Assembly: GCA_001798075.1 (NCBI GenBank)
Contig: MGRG01000008.1
Span: 186,001-250,000 of the forward strand
Direction: 5' to 3'
Origin: Deltaproteobacteria bacterium RIFCSPHIGHO2_01_FULL_43_49
Lineage (GTDB): Bacteria > UBA10199 > SPLOWO2-01-44-7
Length of the DNA stretch: 64,000 nt
Of the stretch, positions 16,109 to 23,970 are shown one piece after another. The notes beneath the pieces are model-generated. The model was not told the origin of the DNA. It did no database searches and was given only the letters and a program-made list of their open reading frames with translations. Position numbers and translations under genes: made by a program. The stretch's first letter is position 1. The number at the start of each line of letters is the position of its first letter.

Positions 16109-16666
16109 ATGGAAATCATTATCAAAGAGATCCCTGAAGAGGGGATGCAACTTCACTTAGATTCCAAAAAAGATGGTTGGTTTCGCCAAGCCCTCTCTGA
16201 TTCGCTATCCGATTTGTATAAAACTGGCGATAAAGGTGAGGGGGAGTTTGAGTTGCTTCGCATAGGGGTGAATGTCGATTGCAGCGGAGTTGTTGATTGT
16301 GATTGCCATCCCACTTGTTGCCGTTGTCTAAAAGTGTTTCCCTCCCACATGGAAGTTCCCATCCATTTAACGTTAGCACCTCTTTATGAAAGTGAGCGAC
16401 AACTGAAACTAGAACAAAAAGATGAAGTAGCTTTAGTCAAAGACGATTTGGAGTTTTCTTATTATGAAGGAGATGATTTTAATCTAGGAGGGATCATTCG
16501 AGAGCAGGTCATTTTGGCTCTCCCGCTGCAGACTCTTTGTAAAAAAAATTGTAAAGGGCTGTGCCAGCGTTGTGGCAAAGACTTAAACGAAGGGCCTTGT
16601 GATTGTAAACAAGAACAGGCTGATCCCCGCTGGCGCCCCCTAAAAGCCTTTAAGGCCAAGCGTTAA
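16109..16666 (+). CDS. yceD: YceD/DUF177 family protein
   Basis: 185 residues. The central CCRCLKVFP and the C-terminal cysteine cluster CKGLCQRCGKDLNEGPCDC are the DUF177 signature. YceD is a widely conserved protein usually encoded immediately upstream of rpmF (ribosomal protein L32); a role in 23S rRNA or fatty-acid gene control has been suggested for relatives. Here rpmF lies 2.36 kb downstream, separated by an accessory segment. The first 90 residues are typical beta-rich DUF177 sequence. Confidence 0.9.
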   Translation: MEIIIKEIPEEGMQLHLDSKKDGWFRQALSDSLSDLYKTGDKGEGEFELLRIGVNVDCSGVVDCDCHPTCCRCLKVFPSHMEVPIHLTLAPLYESERQLKLEQKDEVALVKDDLEFSYYEGDDFNLGGIIREQVILALPLQTLCKKNCKGLCQRCGKDLNEGPCDCKQEQADPRWRPLKAFKAKR

Positions 16667-16684
16667 AATTTGTTTCATAGATTG

Positions 16685-16970
16685 CCAAACCGGCTACGGG
16701 GCAATTGCTTCCGCTCCCTCTATATTGTATCTAAGCTTGTTTCCGACTGGCTACCTGACTCCGAGGGGATGCAAGGGACGCTATCAAAATGGGGAGTTCC
16801 ACCCCCATTTTGCGCTCTCTCTCGCCCCGCCAATTATTCAATGGCCCCCGTAATGTGTGGCGGGGCTGCGAGAAGCCCTTGCACCCCCTCTCCGTCACGC
16901 CAGTCGGAAACAAGTTCTATTCAAAAAAATAAGGTAGATCACTCACGCAATTGCCATAACGCCGGTTTGG
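16685..16970. repeat. Large palindromic junction element B1
   Basis: This 286-bp element fills the gap after yceD. Nested pairs, from outside in: CCAAACCGGC (16685-16694) with GCCGGTTTGG (16961-16970); GGCAATTGC with GCAATTGCC; CTTGTTTCCGACTGG (16736-16750) with CCAGTCGGAAACAAG (16900-16914); GAGGGG-AT-GCAAGGG with CCCTTGC-AC-CCCCTC. Two hairpins stand in the centre: AAAATGGGG/CCCCATTTT, and CCCCGCC/GGCGGGG with a loop containing GCCCCCG. The same plan is seen at 40019-40269 with different complementary stems. I see no convincing gene in 16667-17091. Confidence 0.85.
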
Positions 16971-17091
16971 AACCCCGAACCTCCCACCCATTCTGATTTC
17001 TCCAAAATTCTGTGTGCTAAAAATATTGTGAAAGGGACGCAACTTTTTATACTTTGTGACGATAATAAGAATAGAGGATATAACGGGTATC

Positions 17092-18240
17092 ATGACATAT
17101 AGTGCCAAAATTGATGGTATTCTAGCGGGTGCTGAGGTTCAAGGCACAAGGTATGTTCTTTCCCTCTTGAAAGAATTAGAGTTGAGACCAGAAACTGTGA
17201 AAGGCGCCTTTTCTCAACTGGATGGGGCGCTCCGCTCGTTTACAGGTGTTACCCTCTCCCCACAGGATACGAAAGATCTTTATACATCCATTCAGAATTT
17301 GGGACCAAAAGAGAAAGAACTTCAAGATCGATACCCGAAATTCATGGCACATTTTAACCGATTCCGTGAGGAGCTGGAGTTTGCTGTTGTTGCCGACAAA
17401 GGTTTAGAACTGCGATGGGGAAGTATTCATTCTCAGCCTCCCCCATCCAATTATAACCAAGACCCTTCTCTGCTAAAAATGTTAAGGCGTTTTGGGGTTC
17501 GGGAAGATATTCGTCCAGAAAAAATTAGAGGCCATGTCCTTTCTTTCCATGATGCAGGCGGGACTGAACTGGTTGTTCTCTATTCGGATCAACATACCGC
17601 GGAAAACCAGAGAGATTTCAGTTTTGCCGTGATGGATTTTTGGATGCCCCACGGATTCAACTTTCTTGGAGTAGAAAACCTCTCGAGGGAAACTGGTGAA
17701 TGGGACAATTCGAAGGTCGGTCATGCTCCTGTAGCGACAAGGCCTTTGCTGGCACGATGTCCTGGGGACACTAAGGATGAAAAAAAGAAGCTGGTGGAAG
17801 CAATTACAGGCAGTAGCCCGTACAATGCCTATAGTTATGTTGCTTTGGAGTGTGTTTTTTCTGGGGCTCTGGCTACTTTTGGAATTGATGATACCTCACT
17901 TTCAAATAGGGTTGATCGAATGAGTCCACAAAGGGTAGTGCTTCCGGCTGGGGTATATAAGTTTTATGATGCTATAGTGGCAGTCCACATCGAACGAAGT
18001 CACGTCATGGTCAGGAATTTCTTGGAACTCATGCACGGCGCAAACGCTCAAGACAAAAAGTACAATAAAACACTCTTCTGGGTAGGGGGAATGCATGCCT
18101 CCGACATAAAAGAACACCTAAAAAATAATAGTATAAGCTATGTTGAAATTTTGGTACAAAGTGCGGACTTCAATCTACTTAATGATCTTCTAAAATTGGA
18201 ACCAGCTTACGGCCCTCCTTATTTACGGATTGTCAAATAA
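17092..18240 (+). CDS. Uncharacterised protein with EreA/ChaN/TraB-like pattern
   Basis: 382 residues from the ATG at 17092; a GTG at 17056 is possible. I do not recognise it with certainty. After a helical first 140 residues come VVLYSDQHTAENQ and GFNFLGVEN, which resemble the early His and the later Glu of the EreA/ChaN/TraB superfamily. ERSHVMVRNFLELM and FWVGGMHASDIKEHL resemble its ER-x-x-x-M helix and final Gly-x-x-His-Leu motif. No signal peptide or membrane segment is evident. It lies in the accessory segment between yceD and rpmF. The family link is tentative. Confidence 0.45.
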   Translation: MTYSAKIDGILAGAEVQGTRYVLSLLKELELRPETVKGAFSQLDGALRSFTGVTLSPQDTKDLYTSIQNLGPKEKELQDRYPKFMAHFNRFREELEFAVVADKGLELRWGSIHSQPPPSNYNQDPSLLKMLRRFGVREDIRPEKIRGHVLSFHDAGGTELVVLYSDQHTAENQRDFSFAVMDFWMPHGFNFLGVENLSRETGEWDNSKVGHAPVATRPLLARCPGDTKDEKKKLVEAITGSSPYNAYSYVALECVFSGALATFGIDDTSLSNRVDRMSPQRVVLPAGVYKFYDAIVAVHIERSHVMVRNFLELMHGANAQDKKYNKTLFWVGGMHASDIKEHLKNNSISYVEILVQSADFNLLNDLLKLEPAYGPPYLRIVK

Positions 18241-18345
18241 TTGTATTCATCTTTAATAAGATATGTAATGGCGCCAGGCACTATTTGGCGCTTACTAAGA
18301 AGCTTGCTTAAGCTTCAACTTTTCCACCTTGAATTATCGAGACGC

Positions 18346-18374
18346 TTTACAAACGCCTATAGTTTGTATATACT
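18346..18374 (+). promoter_or_regulatory. Sigma70 promoter with inverted-repeat operator for BrnTA
   Basis: TTTACA (18346-18351) and TATACT (18369-18374) are spaced by exactly 17 nt. Arms TACAAAC (18348-18354) and GTTTGTA (18362-18368) form an inverted repeat lying between and overlapping the boxes, a fitting site for autoregulation by the antitoxin. The ATG at 18384 is about 10 nt after the -10 box, so the transcript would have little or no leader. Confidence 0.78.
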
Positions 18375-18383
18375 TTATCTAAC

Positions 18384-18686
18384 ATGGATTTTTTGAAGCT
18401 GAGTGGTTTCGAGTGGGATGAAGGTAACTTAAAAAAGATTTTAGAGAGGATCGACCCCCATATTGTGGAGATGGCATTTTTAGGGGAACCATGGGTTGCT
18501 TTGAGTCAAAAGTTTTCTAAGGGAGAGCCGAGGTGGTTTTTGATCAATCAGGTAGAAAATAGGCATGTTTTTGTTGTTTTTACGATTCGAGGCAATAAAA
18601 TTAGAGTTGTTTCTGCAAGGCGTATGCATTCGAAGGAGGTGAAACATTATGAAAAAGAATTTAAGAAAAAAGAAAAAACAGACTGA
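18384..18686 (+). CDS. brnT: BrnT-family toxin (DUF497)
   Basis: 100 residues. It starts with the BrnT pattern FEWDEGNLKKIL, followed by ALSQKFSKGEPRWFLINQVENRHVFVVFTIRGNKIRVVSARRM. The closing IRVVSARRM and a basic tail are characteristic of BrnT RNases, which have a RelE-like fold and inhibit translation. The gene overlaps its antitoxin by 38 nt, the usual toxin-first order of brnTA. A clear promoter and operator lie directly upstream. Confidence 0.85.
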   Translation: MDFLKLSGFEWDEGNLKKILERIDPHIVEMAFLGEPWVALSQKFSKGEPRWFLINQVENRHVFVVFTIRGNKIRVVSARRMHSKEVKHYEKEFKKKEKTD

Positions 18687-18942
18687 ACAAGACATTCATG
18701 AATGGCTTGAAAAGACAGACCTTAGAGGCGTCAAAGCCAAGTTTCGGCGCCAAGTTTTTAAAAATGTCAAGCCGACGGATTGGGATGGACTCTACGACGA
18801 AATGCAGGAGAGCAGACCTATTAGTCTTCGCCTTCCTGTTTATTTTATCCACCGTTTGAAGCAAAGGGCTTTAGAAAAAGGAATCGCCTACCAGACACTT
18901 ATTCGCCTTTGGATCGGAGAGAAGTTGAAGAAAGCTGGCTAA
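18649..18942 (+). CDS. brnA: BrnA-like antitoxin (ribbon-helix-helix)
   Basis: 97 residues. A Lys-rich N-terminus is followed by a toxin-binding region. The C-terminal ISLRLPVYFIHRLKQRALEKGIAYQTLIRLWIGEKL is a ribbon-helix-helix DNA-binding domain of the BrnA/CopG type. It overlaps the brnT 3-prime end. The palindromic operator at 18348-18368 is the likely binding site. This is the last gene before rpmF and closes the accessory segment. Confidence 0.82.
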   Translation: MKKNLRKKKKQTEQDIHEWLEKTDLRGVKAKFRRQVFKNVKPTDWDGLYDEMQESRPISLRLPVYFIHRLKQRALEKGIAYQTLIRLWIGEKLKKAG

Positions 18943-19027
18943 GCCATTTATTAAAAAGTTGACTTTTTAGGCCCCTTTGGATAGCTCTTCCGCACGATTC
19001 ACGCTTCACGAGCGACGAGAGACGAAT

Positions 19028-19213
19028 ATGGCCGTTCCAAAGAGACGAAAATCGAAGGCAAGGACGAGGACGCGAAAGGCGCAGCATCAAAAGCCCCCTC
19101 ATGTCGGTTTGAGCATTTGTCCCAGATGTAATGAGCCTAAATATCCTCACCGTGTCTGCCAAAATTGTGGGTATTATGGTGATAAGGATATCCTCCAGTT
19201 GGAGAAAAAATAA
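19028..19213 (+). CDS. rpmF: 50S ribosomal protein L32
   Basis: 61 residues from the ATG at 19028, starting MAVPKRRKSKARTRTRKAQH, the standard L32 N-terminus. The zinc-ribbon cysteines are CPRC (about 33-36) and CQNC (about 46-49). Upstream in-frame codons do not resemble L32. It is followed after 3 nt by acpP, giving the usual rpmF-acyl-carrier linkage, but yceD is displaced by 2.36 kb. Confidence 0.95.
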   Translation: MAVPKRRKSKARTRTRKAQHQKPPHVGLSICPRCNEPKYPHRVCQNCGYYGDKDILQLEKK

Positions 19214-19216
19214 AAT

Positions 19217-19450
19217 ATGGCGTTAGAAGGCAGGGTACGCGAAATTATTGCCGAACAACTTGGAATCAGCGAGGAAGAAGTCCAGCCTGATTCTTCTTTT
19301 ATGAGCGATTTGGGTGCCGATTCTTTAGATACTCTTGAGTTGATGATGGCCCTGGAAGAGGAATTTGAAATCGAAATTCCCGATACCGATGCTGAAAAAT
19401 TAGAAACTGTCCAAAAGTTAGTTCAATATCTGGAAACCAAAACTCAATAA
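19217..19450 (+). CDS. acpP: Acyl carrier protein
   Basis: 77 residues, full length. The phosphopantetheine attachment motif [18 protein letters not shown] is present, with Ser at about position 36. Helix I ([12 protein letters not shown]) and the acidic recognition helix match bacterial AcpP. It carries acyl chains in fatty-acid synthesis. It ends 2 nt before the convergent sigma54 activator gene. Confidence 0.96.
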   Translation: MALEGRVREIIAEQLGISEEEVQPDSSFMSDLGADSLDTLELMMALEEEFEIEIPDTDAEKLETVQKLVQYLETKTQ

Positions 19451-19451
19451 C

Positions 19452-20840
19452 TTACATCTCTCCCTTAGTTGGAATTCCGTATTTTTTCAACAAATTGCGA
19501 ATGTGTTTGCGATCAACTTTCGCCTCTCTGGCGGCTTTGGATAGATTGTGATTGTGGCGCTTGAGTAAATCTTCCAAATATTCTTTTTCAAAAACTTCCA
19601 CAATTTGCTGTTTGGCCTCTTTAAAGGGGAGATCGGCATTGACCTTCATTCGATCGGTTCTTTCTTCTCCTTCACCCATTTCGGCAAAAATAAAGTCGAG
19701 ATGCGAGCGGGCAATCGTGCTTCCTTCCACAAACGAGCAGGCCCTTTCGATAACGTTGGCCAGTTCTCGGACGTTGCCTGGCCATGGATAACGCATCAAG
19801 AGTTTTAGAGCATCATCTTCAACACGGGTCACTTTCAAACCGGTTGCTGTTTTGTTGAATTTGCTATCCGTCAGCAATTTTTGAATAATCAAAGGAATAT
19901 CTTCAGCGCGATCGCGAAGAGGAGGAAGCGAAATTTTGACGACCGACATGCGGTAATATAAATCTTCTCGAAAACGACCCGCCTCAATTTCTTTTTTGAG
20001 ATTGCGGTTGGTGGCTGAAACAACACGGACATCGATACGAGTTGGCGTATTAGCACCCACACGACGAATTTCGCGGCTCTCCAAAGCCCTTAAGAGTTTT
20101 GGTTGCAAGTCGAGCGTGAGTTCTCCGATTTCGTCTAGGAAGACGGTTCCCCCCTTGGCGGCTTCAAAAGCGCCGGCCCTTGAGCGGATCGCGCCCGTGA
20201 AGGACCCTTTTTCATGTCCGAAAAGTTCACTTTCAATCAGGTTGGGTGCCACACCCGAACAGTCAAAAACCATGAAGGGATGGGATTTGCGGGTTGAATG
20301 TTCATGAATGGCCCTTGCGACCAAATCTTTGCCGGTTCCCGTTTCTCCTTCAATGATGACAGTGGCGTGGGAGGGCGATATTTTTTCCAAAATAGCAAAA
20401 ATTTGTCGCATTTTTCTGCTTTTGCCCGCCATCTGTCCAAAGATTTCTTTGGTGGAGGGTTCAATAGAGATTTTTTCATCGAAAGCGACAAACTCCAGCA
20501 TCGTGTTACCAATTTTGATTGTGTCGCCAGGCGCTAAATAAGCCTCTTTTACTTTACTCCCATTCAAATAGGTGCCGTTGGTAGAGCCCAAATCGCGCAA
20601 AAGAAAACTGTCTGAGGAATATTCAATCTCCAAATGATTTCTGGAAACTGTTTTGTCGGTAAGGGGCAAATCATTTGTTTCTCTTTTTCCAACAGCCGTC
20701 AGATTTTTGTTGAGTGTAATCTTTTTGTTTTTATTCGGACCTTCAATCACCACAAGCTGACATTTTCTAAGGCTCACCACTTCCGGCGCCTCTTCTAGTT
20801 TCAAAAGATCTGTTTTTGTTTCAAAATCCTTTTCTTCCAT
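19452..20840 (-). CDS. FHA-domain sigma54-dependent transcriptional activator
   Basis: 462 residues. The FHA domain covers about 30-120, with the phosphothreonine-binding signatures GKRETND, SRNH and GSTNGTYLNG. The AAA+ sigma54-interaction domain covers about 135-365, with Walker A GETGTGKD (165-172), the sigma54-contacting GSFTGA loop (212-217) and an Arg finger region. A Fis-type helix-turn-helix is at the C-terminus (LSKAAREAKVDRKHIRNLLKKYG). Such proteins sense phosphorylation by Ser/Thr kinases and activate sigma54 promoters. The adjacent upstream gene is a Ser/Thr kinase, so the two likely form one signalling pair. Confidence 0.93.
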   Translation of the reverse strand: MEEKDFETKTDLLKLEEAPEVVSLRKCQLVVIEGPNKNKKITLNKNLTAVGKRETNDLPLTDKTVSRNHLEIEYSSDSFLLRDLGSTNGTYLNGSKVKEAYLAPGDTIKIGNTMLEFVAFDEKISIEPSTKEIFGQMAGKSRKMRQIFAILEKISPSHATVIIEGETGTGKDLVARAIHEHSTRKSHPFMVFDCSGVAPNLIESELFGHEKGSFTGAIRSRAGAFEAAKGGTVFLDEIGELTLDLQPKLLRALESREIRRVGANTPTRIDVRVVSATNRNLKKEIEAGRFREDLYYRMSVVKISLPPLRDRAEDIPLIIQKLLTDSKFNKTATGLKVTRVEDDALKLLMRYPWPGNVRELANVIERACSFVEGSTIARSHLDFIFAEMGEGEERTDRMKVNADLPFKEAKQQIVEVFEKEYLEDLLKRHNHNLSKAAREAKVDRKHIRNLLKKYGIPTKGEM

Positions 20841-20859
20841 ATTACCTCCTAATCGGTGT

Positions 20860-20956
20860 GCTAAAAAATAGGCGGGTCCTGTCCCTCCGTGTTTCTGTGG
20901 GGGCCCCTAACAAAACCCCACAGCAAACACTCCGGGCCACCCACCTTTTTTTTAGC
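20860..20956. repeat. Palindromic element A1 (full family A copy)
   Basis: The core at 20874-20942 reads GGGTCCTGTCCCTCC, then stem GTGTTT-CTGTGGGG / CCCCACAG-C-AAACAC around the loop GCCCCTAACAAAA, then TCCGGGCCACCC. Locus-specific outer arms GCTAAAAAA (from 20860) and TTTTTTAGC (to 20956) extend the stem. Further full copies are at 25766, 41946, 53097 and 54436, and short ones at 2169, 51372 and 55651. It lies between the kinase and FHA-activator genes. Confidence 0.85.
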
Positions 20957-20967
20957 ATCCTCATTAA

Positions 20968-23265
20968 TTACCTTTCTAAATCGACGTTAAATGCTTTGCT
21001 TTCTCTATCTTCCAAATCAAACGAACGTTCCCAAGATCGATAACCATCCAATTCAATTCGTAGTGTGTGTTCTCTATCCCGCTTGATTTTTTGAATGGTC
21101 AGGGGGGTTTTTCCCAAATTTTTTCCATTGAAGTATACACTTGCGCGGGGTGGTGTAGAGCTGATTTCAATTTTGCCATAGAGAGTTCCCAGTGAACAGT
21201 TAACCGACGCGGTTTCGCCGTCTCGCACTTGCACAACCTGTCGGCAAGGCATTTTATCATCACCTTTGGTCACCAAAATTCTTGTAGAGCCAGCCTTGAC
21301 TCTAATGGTTGCAGGGGTTTGGCCTTGTGGTTCGCCATTGATAAAAATGTCAGCCCCGGAAGGGTTAGAAGAAACCCTCACCATTCCTTCTCCACCGACA
21401 GTCGGTCTCGGTTCTTCAGTCTGTTTTTTTGGCTCTTCGACCGGCTTTTTCGGTTCTTTCTTTTGAATTTTCGCAGGTTTCTCTTCCAGAGGTGGCTTTA
21501 TAGGAGGTGGTGGTGTTGTTTCGGGAATTGTAGCAACAGGAGGCGGTTTTGCCTCGACGGGTGGGGGTTGCACCTCAACCGGCGGGAGTGGTTCTGGCAA
21601 TTTCTCAATCGGTTTTAGAGAGGCAAGAATTTTTTGAGGGGTTGCGTTGAACAATGTTACTTGTTGTTCAAAATCAAGATGCTCTGGTTTGGAAACGGTC
21701 ACCCTATATTCGGTGTTGAGAGAGAGATCGTCTAATGTTGCGGGTGTCACTTTGCCCGTCGTGATCCCATTAACCAGAATCGCAGCCCCTGAAGGCTCAG
21801 AAATCACGTTGAGAACCCCCAAATTTTTAGAAAGGGTTATGCTGAGTGTCAGTGGGGTTTCATTATCCAAATGAATTGTTTTTTCGATACGGCCATATTT
21901 TTCCAATGCAAGTGCAACGACATGATCTTGATCTGTTTTAAGATTTTCTAAAATGGCGGGTGTTTTGTACTCTGTTGTCTTGCCGTTGATAAAAATATCG
22001 GCCCCCGGAGGTTCGCTGACAATATGTAGTGTCCCACTGATCACTTCTTGCTGGATTTTTTTCGGTTGCAGCACCAATTTCCAGGTTAGAAAACTAAAAC
22101 CTGCCAGAAGGGTGGCGATCAAGAATCGGGTCCATGGAAATGGTTTTCTGCGCGGCGAAAAAGTTTCACTGATGGTGATCGATTTGACGACGGAGACCGG
22201 TCTGGTTGAATCTAGCGCTGCTGCGCCTGTTTCTCGATGAACGATGTTTTCTTGTGTTGGACTTTGAAGGAGGCTGATAGACCCGGTCTTGGCCTCCAGC
22301 ACCTTTTCTTTTTCCTCGGTGCTGACTTCCCGGCGCATTTCATCTCGAAAAAGTTCTTGAACAAAAAGGGCCAATTTGCGCGGCGAAAAATCGGTATAGG
22401 TTGCGTATAGAAATTTTGTCAGGGCAATTTGCATGTCTCCCGCCGAAGAGTAGCGATCTTCCGGCTTGTAAGCCAATGCCTTGGCAATGATTGGTTTTAA
22501 AGGTTCCAAAATAGATTCCGGCAATTTACTGGCGTCAATGCGTGTGGTGCGAATCTTCTTTAAAACTTCGAATTGAGACTCACCGGTGTAGAGCTTTTTG
22601 CCCGTCAATGCTTCATAGACCAAAATGCCGAGCGAAAAAATATCGGTATGAAAATCGATTGCTTTTCCCATCGCTTGTTCAGGTGACATGTAGGCGATCT
22701 TGCCTTTTAAAATTCCTGCCATCGTATGCGAAATGTTCATGGCGGCTTTTGCGATACCGAAATCAACAATTTTAACCTCCCCTTCATAAGAAATCAGAAC
22801 GTTTTGGGGGGAGATATCGCGATGGACAATGCCTAAAGGTTGGTTGTTGGAATCGGCTTTTCTGTGGGCATAATCGAGCCCTTTGCAAATCTCGCTGGCG
22901 ACATAGACCGAAAGATCAATCGGCAACTTTTTATTTTTTTCGCGAAGTCGATAGAGAATATCACGCAGGTTGACTCCATGAATAAATTCCATCGAGATAA
23001 AATAGTCATCGCCTAATTTCCCCAAATCATAGACCTGAACGACATTGGCATGCGAAAGGAGAACGGAAAGTTTGGCCTCATCAATGAGCATGTCAATAAA
23101 TTCTTTGTCGGCTGCGGCGTGTGGCAAAATTCTTTTGATGGCGAGTAATTTTTCAAACCCCTCCGCCCCATAGGTTTTGGCTTTGTAAATTTCCGCCATG
23201 CCGCCTACCGCCAGTTTTTCAATGAGGACATATTTGCCAAATTGTTTTGGTTCAAAGTTTGCCAT
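20968..23265 (-). CDS. Membrane Ser/Thr protein kinase with four PEGA repeats
   Basis: 765 residues. The kinase domain covers about 10-285: glycine loop LAVGGMAEIYKA, catalytic HRDISPQN (148-155), DFG (168-170), SPEQAMG. A single membrane helix follows at about 374-397 (FLIATLLAGFSFLTWKL). The extracytoplasmic part has four PEGA-type repeats (SEPPGADIFING, SEPSGAAILVNG, SNPSGADIFING, STPPRASVYFNG) with a Pro/Lys-rich linker between the second and third. PEGA domains often bind cell-surface components. It could phosphorylate the FHA-sigma54 activator encoded next to it; that link is inference. Confidence 0.93.
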   Translation of the reverse strand: MANFEPKQFGKYVLIEKLAVGGMAEIYKAKTYGAEGFEKLLAIKRILPHAAADKEFIDMLIDEAKLSVLLSHANVVQVYDLGKLGDDYFISMEFIHGVNLRDILYRLREKNKKLPIDLSVYVASEICKGLDYAHRKADSNNQPLGIVHRDISPQNVLISYEGEVKIVDFGIAKAAMNISHTMAGILKGKIAYMSPEQAMGKAIDFHTDIFSLGILVYEALTGKKLYTGESQFEVLKKIRTTRIDASKLPESILEPLKPIIAKALAYKPEDRYSSAGDMQIALTKFLYATYTDFSPRKLALFVQELFRDEMRREVSTEEKEKVLEAKTGSISLLQSPTQENIVHRETGAAALDSTRPVSVVKSITISETFSPRRKPFPWTRFLIATLLAGFSFLTWKLVLQPKKIQQEVISGTLHIVSEPPGADIFINGKTTEYKTPAILENLKTDQDHVVALALEKYGRIEKTIHLDNETPLTLSITLSKNLGVLNVISEPSGAAILVNGITTGKVTPATLDDLSLNTEYRVTVSKPEHLDFEQQVTLFNATPQKILASLKPIEKLPEPLPPVEVQPPPVEAKPPPVATIPETTPPPPIKPPLEEKPAKIQKKEPKKPVEEPKKQTEEPRPTVGGEGMVRVSSNPSGADIFINGEPQGQTPATIRVKAGSTRILVTKGDDKMPCRQVVQVRDGETASVNCSLGTLYGKIEISSTPPRASVYFNGKNLGKTPLTIQKIKRDREHTLRIELDGYRSWERSFDLEDRESKAFNVDLER

Positions 23266-23266
23266 G

Positions 23267-23860
23267 TCAGAGTCTCGTTAAGAAAATAATGAAACCGATT
23301 GCAAGAATGACACCGATTCCAATTAGAATTCGTTTTTTGATGTTGAATTTGGTATCGAATGCTTTCTGCCATTTCAGCGCTGTTTTTGCTTGAGGCGATT
23401 TTTGAAGTTCACGCATATTCCAAGGTCCGCTGGTTTGCGCTTGTTTTATTGTTATTTCCAGATGGGGCGGCGTATGTTTCCAATACTCTTCTGGTATTGT
23501 TGTGCCTGTTTTTAAATTTTTTATTTTTAGGAAATCTTGCCAATTGTGGATCAAAAAGCTGACATTCTCCGTGACACGCCCATCTTTCCAAACGAGATCA
23601 GCTTCTGCCGTTGGGGCGCCGTGCCTCGGTGTTGCTCTCTTAAGAAGGAGTCTTTCAATCTGGGCGAGTGGAACGCGAATTGTTTTTGACACACTTGTCT
23701 CGCTGGCAAACTTTTCCTGATAAAGGGATGGATTTTTCTGCTGAAAAGTGGGGAGATCTTCCTGCTTTCTTTCCTCCCGAGGCTTGTCCCTTTTTGTTTC
23801 TGTTGTCCCCGCTATGGCGTAGGGGGGAGGCGGTTCTGGTTTATCAATTTTATCAACCAT
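23267..23860 (-). CDS. Uncharacterised C-terminally anchored membrane protein
   Basis: 197 residues. A Pro/Lys/Glu-rich N-terminal region of about 60 residues is followed by a compact segment (TIRVPLAQIERLLLKR...DLVWKDGRVTENVSFLIHNWQDFL). It ends with a single hydrophobic helix (RILIGIGVILAIGFIIFLTRL) and almost no residues after it, as in tail-anchored proteins. The bulk would face the cytoplasm. It ends 1 nt before the kinase start, so it is probably cotranscribed with the kinase and part of the same signalling unit. No known family recognised. Confidence 0.7.
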   Translation of the reverse strand: MVDKIDKPEPPPPYAIAGTTETKRDKPREERKQEDLPTFQQKNPSLYQEKFASETSVSKTIRVPLAQIERLLLKRATPRHGAPTAEADLVWKDGRVTENVSFLIHNWQDFLKIKNLKTGTTIPEEYWKHTPPHLEITIKQAQTSGPWNMRELQKSPQAKTALKWQKAFDTKFNIKKRILIGIGVILAIGFIIFLTRL

Positions 23861-23970
23861 AAGCTTTTGTCCTTTAGGGGGTGGCGTCTATTTACACCAG
23901 ACCCTATGGGAACTCTAGTACCCATTTTAACTGGTTCGGCATGATTTATGCAAATGCCAAAAGGTAGTGA

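Noticed and set aside
16685-16970. Integron attC site or array
   Set aside because: The palindromes lack the GTTRRRY-type core sites and no integrase or cassette array is visible.
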